DNA of 64,000 nt, taken from Peptococcaceae bacterium BICA1-7. GTDB lineage: Bacteria > Bacillota > Desulfotomaculia > Desulfotomaculales > Desulfocucumaceae. How positions within the stretch are numbered: position 1 is the stretch's first letter; every line of letters begins with the position of its first letter. The notes beneath the pieces were generated by a model that was not told where the DNA came from, searched no databases, and worked only from the letters and a program-made list of their open reading frames with translations. The stretch covers positions 1 to 64,000 of the forward strand of contig JUEB01000022.1 of assembly GCA_000802095.1 (NCBI GenBank), read 5' to 3'. The position numbers and the translations under genes are program-made. Of the stretch, positions 26,219-33,875 are shown one piece after another.

Positions 26219-26233
26219 TGGCACTGTTCTTGC
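26219..26233 (+). promoter_or_regulatory. Sigma-54 (-24/-12) promoter of the CoA-transferase gene
   Basis: TGGCAC-TGTTC-TTGC is an exact match to the consensus TGGCAC-N5-TTGC. It lies about 60 bases before the CoA-transferase start and just after the terminator of the activator gene. Confidence 0.88.
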
Positions 26234-26292
26234 GTAATTGAGTAAATATATAAATTTCAGACTTGTATGTTATTTTTTGGAGGAGGGACAAA

Positions 26293-27651
26293 ATGAATTA
26301 CACCGGGGAGTATCAGAAAAAGCTTGTCAAGGCGGAGGAGGCTGTAAAGGTTATCCAGTCAGGGGACTGGGTTGACTACGGCACCTTTCAGAACCAGGTG
26401 GTTATGCTGGACATGGCCCTGGCGGGAAGAAAGGACGATCTGAGGGACGTTAAAATAAGGTCGGCCTGCAGGGTTTCAGGGCCGCCGGCGGCCGCCATGG
26501 CCGACCCTACCAATGAGAGCTTCACCTTCAACAGCGGTCATTACAGCCCTATCGACCGCAAGGTGGGCGATTTCGGGATGTGCTATTACTATCCCCTGCT
26601 TTTCAGGGAGGTTCCCAGCTATTACCAGTATGCCACCGTTGATGTGGCTATGGTGGCGGTTACTCCCATGAACAGGCACGGGTATTTTAATTTCGGGCCC
26701 ACTAATGTTTACAGCAAGAAGACCTGTGACCTGGCCAAGCATGTTATTCTGGAGGTCAATCCCAATATTCCCTGGGTTATGGGTGGAAACCAGGAGAGCA
26801 TCCATATATCCGAGGTTGACTATATTGTTGAGGCCGACTGGCCGCTGATGCAGCTTCCGGAGATACCTGTCAAGTATGAGGATGAAAAAATTGCCGGCCT
26901 GATTCTGAAAGAGATAGAGGATGGCAGCTGTATACAGCTGGGTATAGGCGCCCTTCCCAATGCACTGGGGAGGCTTATTGCCAAATCGGACCTAAAGGAC
27001 CTGGGAGTGCACAGTGAAATGATGTGCGATGCCTTTCTGGAGATGTGGGAGGCCGGAAGGATTACCGGCATGAAAAAGAACATAGACCAGGGCAAGATGG
27101 TCTTTACCTTTGCTCTGGGCAGCCTCAGGCTGTATGATTTCCTCGATCAAAATCCCGGCGTTGCCTCATACCCGGTGGACTATGTAAACTACCCGCACAT
27201 GATAGCGGCTAACGATAAAGTGGTTTCAATTAACAACGCCCTGGAGGTGGACCTTTTCGGACAGGTGGCCGCTGAGTCTTCAGGCCCCCGTCATATAAGC
27301 GGGACCGGGGGACAGGTGGACTTCGTGGAGGGCGCCTACATGTCCAAGGGAGGAAAGTCCTTCATAGCCCTAAGCTCAACCTATACCGACAAGGAGGGCC
27401 GCCTGCAGAGCCGCATAAGCCCCACCCTGAGCCCGGGCACCATAGTGACTACCACCCGGTCTACCGTCATGTATATTGCCACCGAGTTCGGCATTGCCTG
27501 CATGAAGGCCAAGAGCACCTGGGAGAGGGCCGAGGCCCTTATCGAGCTGGCCCATCCCAAGTTCAGGGAGGATCTGATCCGGGAGGCCGAAAAGATGAAT
27601 ATATGGAGAAAGTGCAACAAGAGACCTACCATGGCCCAGTGTGTGGGATAA
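26293..27651 (+). CDS. Acetyl-CoA hydrolase/transferase-family CoA-transferase
   Basis: 452-residue family I-like CoA-transferase of the 4-hydroxybutyrate/butyryl-CoA:acetate CoA-transferase group. It swaps CoA between an acyl-CoA and acetate through a glutamyl-CoA thioester, so that the acid is activated without ATP. The catalytic Glu is in GVHSEMMCDAF; GIGALPNALG and ISGTGGQVDFVEGA are also family motifs. Start ATG 26293 follows GGAGGAGGG; the ATG at 26263 lacks a site. It is likely sigma-54 controlled. It would feed acyl-CoA to the dehydrogenase operon at 18.6-23.2 kb. Confidence 0.9.
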   Translation: MNYTGEYQKKLVKAEEAVKVIQSGDWVDYGTFQNQVVMLDMALAGRKDDLRDVKIRSACRVSGPPAAAMADPTNESFTFNSGHYSPIDRKVGDFGMCYYYPLLFREVPSYYQYATVDVAMVAVTPMNRHGYFNFGPTNVYSKKTCDLAKHVILEVNPNIPWVMGGNQESIHISEVDYIVEADWPLMQLPEIPVKYEDEKIAGLILKEIEDGSCIQLGIGALPNALGRLIAKSDLKDLGVHSEMMCDAFLEMWEAGRITGMKKNIDQGKMVFTFALGSLRLYDFLDQNPGVASYPVDYVNYPHMIAANDKVVSINNALEVDLFGQVAAESSGPRHISGTGGQVDFVEGAYMSKGGKSFIALSSTYTDKEGRLQSRISPTLSPGTIVTTTRSTVMYIATEFGIACMKAKSTWERAEALIELAHPKFREDLIREAEKMNIWRKCNKRPTMAQCVG

Positions 27652-27677
27652 TTTCATTGGCTTTGGGGATAGTTTTT

Positions 27678-27719
27678 GCGGTCGGAATACAGAAGTCAGA
27701 ATTCAGAACCCAGAATGGA
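27678..27719. repeat. GGTCGGAATACAG-family dispersed repeat
   Basis: GCGGTCGGAATACAGAAGTC followed by ATTCAGAAC-like units. Close relatives occur at 30962-31079, 29335-29391, 54990-55042 and 55161-55225. Confidence 0.75.
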
Positions 27720-27748
27720 ACAGCATTCCTCTATAGTATAAAATCTTT

Positions 27749-27770
27749 GCCGCCTGCGGGCGGTTTTTTT
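27749..27770 (+). terminator. Terminator
   Basis: GCCGCC, TGC, GGGCGG followed by seven T. It ends the CoA-transferase transcript. Confidence 0.85.
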
Positions 27771-27840
27771 CTTGCCGGACGGAGGAATTGAAGGAAATTG
27801 GCCGGGGCCGGCAAATTATTGTTATAATAAGTTGTGGGAG

Positions 27841-28704
27841 ATGTTGACTGAATTGGCTGAAAAAAAACTCAGGATCTGGGACGCTCATGTTCATATTTTT
27901 CCGCCCAGGCTGTTCGGGGCTATCTGGCAGTGGTTCGAGAGATATTCCATAAGCCTGCCCTATCGGGGCATAAGCAGCGCTGAAGCCGCCGGACACCTCA
28001 GAGGAATGGGTGTGGATAAGGCTTTCCTGCTTGTGTATGCCCACCGTCCGGATGTTTCTGCGGGAATAAACAGGTGGCTGTACAATTTTTGCCTGAATAA
28101 CCCCATGTTCCTCCCTTTTGGGTGTATACATCCAGGCGATCGGATGCTTAACGGCGTTATTGAAGAGGCCCTGGATGTGTTTGGCTTTTGCGGGTTTAAG
28201 ATACACTGCATGGTTTCTCAAATGAAGGCAGACGACCCCTCACTTACCCCGGTATACAGAGAAATTGAGAGAAGGGGCAGGATGCTGGTGGTGCACGCAG
28301 GCACCGCGCCAATGCCGGCGCCATGGCTGGGCCTGGACAACATTGAGAGAATACTCTATGCCCACCCCGACATGGTGGTGCAGGTAGCCCACCTGGGGCA
28401 TTTTGAAATAGAAAAAGCCGCCAGGCTGCTGGAGAATTACCCCCGCCTATTCCTGGACACTGCCTGGGCGCTGGGCAACAGCTATATGAAGGTGGACCAG
28501 AGGGCAGTCTGCGATCTTATTAAAGCCTTTCCGGGCAGGGTGCTGTACGGATCTGATTTTCCCATCATTCCAGAGGACCCCGGGATGGGGATAGAAAAGC
28601 TTGTGAACCTGCTTCCGGATAGTATTATTCAAGATGTGCTTTACTGTAATGCTGAAAAAATTATTAAAGGATTAAGCCGGCCCGCCTCCGGCAAGCTGTC
28701 CTGA
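27841..28704 (+). CDS. Amidohydrolase_2-family metal-dependent hydrolase
   Basis: 287-residue TIM-barrel hydrolase of the ACMSD/amidohydrolase_2 family (PF04909), which includes decarboxylases and hydrolases of aromatic or cyclic acids. Metal-site motifs are WDAHVHIFP at the N-terminus, KIHC in the middle, VVHAG and HLGHFE, and the late Asp in LYGSDFPI. The start is uncertain: ATG 27841 sits directly on GGGAG, so TTG 27844 or 27853 may be used. It could process a side product of the acyl-CoA pathway, but the substrate is unknown. Confidence 0.8.
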   Translation: MLTELAEKKLRIWDAHVHIFPPRLFGAIWQWFERYSISLPYRGISSAEAAGHLRGMGVDKAFLLVYAHRPDVSAGINRWLYNFCLNNPMFLPFGCIHPGDRMLNGVIEEALDVFGFCGFKIHCMVSQMKADDPSLTPVYREIERRGRMLVVHAGTAPMPAPWLGLDNIERILYAHPDMVVQVAHLGHFEIEKAARLLENYPRLFLDTAWALGNSYMKVDQRAVCDLIKAFPGRVLYGSDFPIIPEDPGMGIEKLVNLLPDSIIQDVLYCNAEKIIKGLSRPASGKLS

Positions 28705-28777
28705 GGCCTGGTGGACTAAATATGGAAGTATGACTAAAAAATACAAAAATATATACAGTAAAGGAGTAGTGAACAGT

Positions 28778-29311
28778 ATGGAAGTTTTTGAAGCTATCAG
28801 CGCCAGAAAAAGCATCCGGCGCTACAAGGAAGATCCGGTTTCCAGAGACCTTCTGGAATACGTGCTTGACGCCGCGAGACTGGCTCCCTCCTGGCACAAT
28901 AAGCAGGGCTGGTTTTTTATCGTGCTCACTGATGAGAGCCGAAAGCTCATGACAGGTGCACTTGATGACACCAACCCCTGCAAGAACGCTCTGACCCAGG
29001 CGCCTGTCATCATAATACTCTGTGCAGACCCTGAGCAGTCCGGTAACTGCGAGGGAAAGGCATATTACCTGGTGGACGCCGCCTGCGCCATGGAAAACCT
29101 TATGCTGGCGGCCATAGAGAAAGGTCTGGGGACATGCTGGGTGGCCGGGGATCTGAATGAGGGGTTTGTCAAAAAGACCTATGGCATACCGGACAATATA
29201 AGGGTGGTGGCCATTTCCCCCATAGGCTATCCCTCCTATCAGCCCAAGCCCCGTCCCAGAAAGTCCATTCAGGAAATAGCTTTCTTAAATGGCTGGGGGA
29301 AACAATTCTAA
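28778..29311 (+). CDS. Nitroreductase-family FMN protein
   Basis: 177-residue flavoprotein of the nitroreductase superfamily, using NAD(P)H to reduce nitro groups, quinones or other acceptors. The N-terminal FMN phosphate site is ISARKSIRRYKEDPV, and LAPSWHNKQGW and the C-terminal GLGTCWVAGDL are conserved positions. ATG 28778 is preceded by AAAGGAG at 11 bases; GTG 28769 is closer but short-spaced. It stands alone with no clear partner. Confidence 0.85.
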   Translation: MEVFEAISARKSIRRYKEDPVSRDLLEYVLDAARLAPSWHNKQGWFFIVLTDESRKLMTGALDDTNPCKNALTQAPVIIILCADPEQSGNCEGKAYYLVDAACAMENLMLAAIEKGLGTCWVAGDLNEGFVKKTYGIPDNIRVVAISPIGYPSYQPKPRPRKSIQEIAFLNGWGKQF

Positions 29312-29334
29312 ATACCCCGGAGGATACAATTACA

Positions 29335-29391
29335 GGTCGGGAGACTGCTCCTGGGTAATAACTCCGGTCGGGAGACAGGAGACAGGAGTTG
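29335..29391. repeat. GGTCGGGAGAC-family repeat, two copies
   Basis: GGTCGGGAGAC occurs at 29335-29345 and again at 29366-29376, the second followed by ACAGGAG tandem units. Same family as 27678-27719. Confidence 0.7.
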
Positions 29392-29413
29392 CCAGGCATT
29401 TTCTTATTGCCTT

Positions 29414-29465
29414 AAAGCCTTTAAAACCGAAGCCCCGGCAGTAATTACCGGGGCTCAGGCTTTTT
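29414..29465. terminator. Nested bidirectional terminator
   Basis: An inner stem AGCCCCGG/CCGGGGCT sits inside an outer AAAGCCT/AGGCTTT pairing with T-runs outside. It separates the nitroreductase gene from the convergent DUF378 gene. Confidence 0.8.
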
Positions 29466-29694
29466 AGCGTGTCAGTTCAATTTTCTCTCGGAATAAGTAT
29501 GGGATCATATAAAGTCCGCCTAACCCAACCAGGGAGTAGATAATTCTGCTGAAAAGGGTGGAGGGCCTGAATGCAGACGCTCCCGACAGAGCCTGAACCA
29601 GATCCCATTGGAACAGTCCCACCAGCAGCCAGTTGATCGCCCCTATAATAGTCAGGGCGAGAGCTGTTCTAAACAGCCAAACCATTTTTTTCAC
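29464..29694 (-). CDS. DUF378-family small membrane protein
   Basis: 76-residue protein with two transmembrane helices (about 8-28 and 48-66) of the DUF378/YuzA type. The family signature ALALTIIGAINWLLVGLFQWDLV is present, with a second helix ending VGLGGLYMI. Start ATG 29694 follows AAAGGAGGTG. Function unknown; common in Firmicutes. Confidence 0.85.
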   Translation of the reverse strand: MKKMVWLFRTALALTIIGAINWLLVGLFQWDLVQALSGASAFRPSTLFSRIIYSLVGLGGLYMIPYLFREKIELTR

Positions 29695-29888
29695 CTCCTT
29701 TTTTAGTAGTTTTTTAAAGGGAATACTATAATAACTTAAGAAAGCATTATTCCCTATTATTGGTTTTTTGGCTGACCAATATACATATTGGCTTTTCTAG
29801 GGAGACGGTGAGCCCCTTGTTTGGAATTAAAAAGCAGCCGATGAGCGGCTGCCGACTAGTTATTAATAAGATGGGAGAGAATTTTATT

Positions 29889-30089
29889 ATGAATTACCAT
29901 GAGCCCCTGACGGTGCTTGAGATACTTGATATGGATGAGCAGCAACTCCTTCTGACCTGTCTTTTAATGGCCCTGGGCACTGAAAAGACATATGAGATTG
30001 CCATGCAGGCGGTATCCATGCTGAAGGAGAATAACCGGGAAGATGTGGCCGGGCTGTTGGAAAAGGCTGCCCGAAAAATGACCGCTTAA
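29889..30089 (+). CDS. Small hypothetical protein, 66 residues
   Basis: Acidic, mostly helical protein (MNYHEPLTVLEILDMDEQQ, then CLLMALGTEKTYEIAMQAV and EDVAGLLEKAARKM). GGGAGAG lies nine to ten bases before the ATG at 29889; the longer frame back to 29760 has no site. No membrane segment and no recognised domain. It is convergent with mutM, 12 bases from its stop. Confidence 0.55.
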   Translation: MNYHEPLTVLEILDMDEQQLLLTCLLMALGTEKTYEIAMQAVSMLKENNREDVAGLLEKAARKMTA

Positions 30090-30101
30090 AAATTGGCGGC
30101 C

Positions 30102-30926
30102 CTACTTTTGGCATTTGGGGCAGTAGTACGAGCTGCGTCCCCCCAGCCTTATCCGGGCAATGGGCTTTCCACAGTTAAGACAGGGCTTCCCCTCCCGGTC
30201 ATAGACCCGTAGGGCCTCCTTGTTCGACCCGGCCTGGCCCATGCCGTCCACATAATCCCTGAAGGTAGTGCCTCTGTTGGCAATACCCTCTTCCAGAACT
30301 TCCCGGATAGCCCGGTAAAGAAGGGCTATTTCCCTGGCAGTAAGGTTAGCTGCTGTTTTTTCCGGGTTTATCCTGGCCCTGTGCAGAGCCTCATCCGCAT
30401 ATATATTCCCCAGCCCGGCTATAAAGGTCTGGTCCAGCAGGAGGGGCTTTATTTTAATGCGCCTTCTTTTTATCTGTTTTTTAAGATAATCTCTGCTGAA
30501 CTCCTCGCTTAAAGGCTCTACTCCCAGATCTTTAAGGCCCGACAGGGTGTCTAGCCGGTCTGTTTCCATAAGGGCCATTGTCCCGAACTGGCGCATGTCC
30601 GTATAGTGCAGCTCATCACCGTTGCTGAGCCTGAATACAGCATGGGTATGCTTGGCGGGTTCTGTCTGCGGTGGTGAGTATACCAGACGCCCGGTCATTC
30701 TGAAGTGAATCACCAGAGTATGCTTGTCGCTCAGGTGAAAAAGGAGATATTTCCCCCTTCGGCCCAGCCGTTTTATTGTCTTGCCGGCCAGAGTATCGGA
30801 AAATAATGTAGGTGAAGGCGTTTTTACAATTTTAGGCATAAAGAGGCGGACTTCTGTAATAACAAGTCCTGTGATCAAGCCTTCAAGACTTTTTTTAACT
30901 GTTTCCACTTCCGGGAGCTCCGGCAT
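30102..30926 (-). CDS. mutM: Formamidopyrimidine-DNA glycosylase
   Basis: 274-residue DNA repair glycosylase/AP lyase that removes 8-oxoguanine and ring-opened purines. The N-terminus MPELPEVE has the catalytic Pro2 and Glu3. The H2TH region includes GLGNIYADEALHRA, and the C-terminal zinc finger is CLNCGKPI ... YYCPKCQ with Arg in RLGGRSSYYC. Start ATG 30926 follows AAGGAGAG; the frame upstream runs through an intergenic repeat and is not part of the protein. It follows polA on the same strand, a common arrangement in Firmicutes. Confidence 0.96.
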   Translation of the reverse strand: MPELPEVETVKKSLEGLITGLVITEVRLFMPKIVKTPSPTLFSDTLAGKTIKRLGRRGKYLLFHLSDKHTLVIHFRMTGRLVYSPPQTEPAKHTHAVFRLSNGDELHYTDMRQFGTMALMETDRLDTLSGLKDLGVEPLSEEFSRDYLKKQIKRRRIKIKPLLLDQTFIAGLGNIYADEALHRARINPEKTAANLTAREIALLYRAIREVLEEGIANRGTTFRDYVDGMGQAGSNKEALRVYDREGKPCLNCGKPIARIRLGGRSSYYCPKCQK

Positions 30927-30961
30927 CAGCGACAACTCTCCTTGCTTAAAGGTAATACCTC

Positions 30962-31079
30962 CGGTCGGGAGACGGTAGACAGAATACAGGAGACAGAATA
31001 ATAGCAGCAAAATTGGACCTTTCAGAAATGCCTGAAACCATTCTGACTCCTGACTTCTGAATTCTGTATTCCGACCGCA
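30962..31079. repeat. Inverted pair of GGTCGG-family repeats between polA and mutM
   Basis: Left arm (30962-31004) begins GGTCGGGAGAC and carries ACAGAATACAGGAG units. The right arm (31039-31079) is the inverse, ending TTCCGACCGC. Read on the minus strand the right arm nearly matches the element at 27678-27719. The two arms are about 35 bases apart. Confidence 0.8.
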
Positions 31080-31092
31080 GTTTATTTCAGTA

Positions 31093-33732
31093 TTAGCATT
31101 TTTTAACGTCATACCAGTTGGGGCCTGATTTCATATCCACCTTTAGCGGAACATCCAGCTTTATGGCGTTTTCCATGCAATCCTTAACCAGTGCCCTGAC
31201 CTCAAGAACCTCATCCGGAGGAACGTCAAATATAAGCTCGTCATGCACCTGCAGTATCATCAGTGTTTTAAGCCCGCGCTTTTTCAGCTGGTTCCATACT
31301 CTTACCATGGCCAGCTTTATTATATCAGCCGCGCTGCCCTGGATGGGAGTGTTTATGGCTGTGCGCTCCCCGAAGCCCCGTATGGTTTTATTGGGGCTGA
31401 AGAGGTCTGGAAGGTAGCGGCGGCGGTTCAGTATTGTGGTTACATAGCCCCTGTCCCTGGCCTCGCTTATGGTTCTGTCAATAAAGGACCTGGTGCCGCT
31501 GTACCTTTCAAAATAGTTTTTAATGTACAGGGACGCCTCTTTGCGGGAGACCTTTATGTCCCTGGCCAGCCCAAAGTCGCTTATCCCGTATACTATTCCG
31601 AAATTTACAGCCTTTGCCCGCCCCCTCATGTCGGAGGTTACCTCCTTGAGTGATACCCCGAAGACCTCTGAGGCCGTTCTTGTGTGTATATCCTGCTCTT
31701 CCCTGAAGGCCTCCAGCAGTACAGGGTCCCCGGCCATGTGGGCCAGTATGCGCAACTCGATCTGGGAGTAGTCGGCGGTCAGTATGATGTTGTTTTCTTT
31801 CCTGGCCCGGAACACCTTTCTTATTTTCCTGCCCTCTTCCAGCCTGATGGGTATGTTCTGAAGATTGGGCTCGGCGCTGGAAAGCCTTCCGGTGGCCGTG
31901 ACATTCTGGTGGAAGGTTGTGTGTACAAGGCCGGTTGACGGCTTAATAAGGGGTATCAGCCCGTCTATGTAGGTGGACTTCAACTTTACCAGCTGCCGCC
32001 GCATTATTATGTAATTAACGATATCATGGGCCCCTGCCAGTTCCTCAAGCACTTCCGCATCAGTAGAGTAACCGGTCTTTGTTTTCTTTATTACCGGCAG
32101 CTGCAGTTTTTCGAAAAGTATATGTCCCAGCTGGCGGGTTGAATTTATATTGAATTTTTCCCCGGCCAGGCCGTATATAAGCCCGTCCAGCTCCTCTATG
32201 CGGCCACCCAGGTCCGCCGACATCTCTTCAAGAATAGGAGAGTCCACCTTCACTCCCGCCATTTCCATATCCGCCAGTATTTCCACCAGGGGTAGCTCCA
32301 CCTCATAGTACAGCCTTTCCATCTGGGCTTCTCTAAGCTGATCCTCCAGCAGTCCGGCCAGCCTTGCCGCGGCATCTGCACGGGCGCAGAGAGAGACCTC
32401 CCCCCAGGGGGGAAGCACCACATCCAGGTGCTTAAGGGCCAATTCGTGCAAATCCCTGACGGCGGTGCCGGGGTTAATCAGGTAAGCGGCTATCTGCACG
32501 TCAAAGGATACCCCGGAAAGCCTGGCCCCGTGCCTGGACATAAGCCACATGTCAGACTTGGCGTCAAAACATATTTTACCCAGCCCCGGGTTTTCGGCCA
32601 GTTGTATTATAAAGTCCAGTGCCTCCCGGGAAGCTGCCGGAATGTAATAATTTTTTCCTCCGGGTATGCTTAAGGCTGCGGCTGTAAGGCCTTCGCCGGG
32701 GTCTCCGGAAAGGGCCAGCCCCACCCGGGAGCCCTCGACATCCTCCAGAAGAGCTTCGAAATCTTTAGGACTTGCTGCCTCGACATACTCAATTCTGTAT
32801 GTATTAAGCCCGGCAGGAGTTTCCTCGCCTGAAGCCTCTCTTTTCCCAGGATCGGTAGCCTGGTTCATTTGCCTGGTGATGCTTTTTATGAGGCTGCGGA
32901 ATTCCAGCCTGCTGAACAGGGGTAGCAGTGTGTTGTAGTCAGGCCCTTCCCAGCGGCACTTTTCCGGCCCTATTTCCAGTGTAATATTCCTTACAATGGT
33001 GCCGATCCTTTTAGAAAGCCTGGCCTGGTCGGCAAACTGGCTTAGCTTCGCCGCCAGCCTGGGCCCGGCCCCGGAGGAGTTGTCCAGCAGGTTTTCCAGG
33101 CTGTTATATTCCTTGATAAGCTTTATGCCGGTTTTTTCACCTATCCCGGGAACTCCCGGAATGTTATCAGAGGTGTCTCCGGCCAGACCCTTTAAGTCCA
33201 GCAGCTGTCCGGGACTCAGCCCGTACCTTTCCCACACCCTGCCCTCATCATATTCCTCAAGCTCACTGATCCCCTTTTTGGTAAGGAGAACGGTGGTCAA
33301 AGGAGAAACCAGCTGGAGAGCGTCCCTGTCCCCGGTAACTATTAAATTCTGGATGCCTTCTTTTTCGGCCAGGGTGGTCAGGGTGCCGATCAGGTCATCG
33401 GCCTCGTAGCCTTCCATTTCCAATACCCTAATATCCATGGCTGCCAGCACCTCTTTAAGAAGGGGGAACTGGGGCCTCAATTCATCCGGAGTGGCCTTGC
33501 GGGTGCCCTTGTAGGTTTCCAGCTGGCTATGCCTGAAGGTGACTCTGCCCTTGTCGAAGCAAACGGCAACCATGCGAGGCTTTTTTTCGGACAGTATCCT
33601 CAAAAGCATGGTGGTAAAGCCGTATACCGCATTGGTAAAGGCCCCCTCACTGGTGGTAAGCAGTGGGATGGCGTGAAAAGCCCTGTGGGTCAGGCTGTTT
33701 CCGTCAATAATCATAAAAATTTCCGGTGCCAA
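31093..33732 (-). CDS. polA: DNA polymerase I
   Basis: 879-residue family A DNA polymerase for Okazaki fragment processing and repair. The N-terminal 5' nuclease domain (about 1-295) has IIDGNSLTHRAFHA and GDRDALQL with downstream GLAGDTSDNIPGVPGIGEKT. The middle 3'-5' exonuclease-like domain (about 315-480) lacks the Asp/Glu motifs (ALSGDPGEG where DxE is expected), so proofreading is probably lost. The polymerase domain has ADYSQIELRILAH, KAVNFGIVYG and VHDELIFD. Start TTG 33732 follows AAGAGGTG. Length fits Firmicute PolI. Confidence 0.96.
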   Translation of the reverse strand: MAPEIFMIIDGNSLTHRAFHAIPLLTTSEGAFTNAVYGFTTMLLRILSEKKPRMVAVCFDKGRVTFRHSQLETYKGTRKATPDELRPQFPLLKEVLAAMDIRVLEMEGYEADDLIGTLTTLAEKEGIQNLIVTGDRDALQLVSPLTTVLLTKKGISELEEYDEGRVWERYGLSPGQLLDLKGLAGDTSDNIPGVPGIGEKTGIKLIKEYNSLENLLDNSSGAGPRLAAKLSQFADQARLSKRIGTIVRNITLEIGPEKCRWEGPDYNTLLPLFSRLEFRSLIKSITRQMNQATDPGKREASGEETPAGLNTYRIEYVEAASPKDFEALLEDVEGSRVGLALSGDPGEGLTAAALSIPGGKNYYIPAASREALDFIIQLAENPGLGKICFDAKSDMWLMSRHGARLSGVSFDVQIAAYLINPGTAVRDLHELALKHLDVVLPPWGEVSLCARADAAARLAGLLEDQLREAQMERLYYEVELPLVEILADMEMAGVKVDSPILEEMSADLGGRIEELDGLIYGLAGEKFNINSTRQLGHILFEKLQLPVIKKTKTGYSTDAEVLEELAGAHDIVNYIIMRRQLVKLKSTYIDGLIPLIKPSTGLVHTTFHQNVTATGRLSSAEPNLQNIPIRLEEGRKIRKVFRARKENNIILTADYSQIELRILAHMAGDPVLLEAFREEQDIHTRTASEVFGVSLKEVTSDMRGRAKAVNFGIVYGISDFGLARDIKVSRKEASLYIKNYFERYSGTRSFIDRTISEARDRGYVTTILNRRRYLPDLFSPNKTIRGFGERTAINTPIQGSAADIIKLAMVRVWNQLKKRGLKTLMILQVHDELIFDVPPDEVLEVRALVKDCMENAIKLDVPLKVDMKSGPNWYDVKKC

Positions 33733-33875
33733 GTCTATACACCTCTTTACTTCTTAATAGCTATTATTTTCACCGCTATGGCATTAAATACCTCCTGCTT
33801 CCGGCCTTAAGGCGCAGGCAGGAAAATAGAGAGCGGGGGCGAATCAAGATATAAGTATTAATGGGAGTTGATTAT

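Noticed and set aside
31113-33720. Plus-strand frames opposite polA
   Set aside because: Shadows of the polA coding strand with no start signals.
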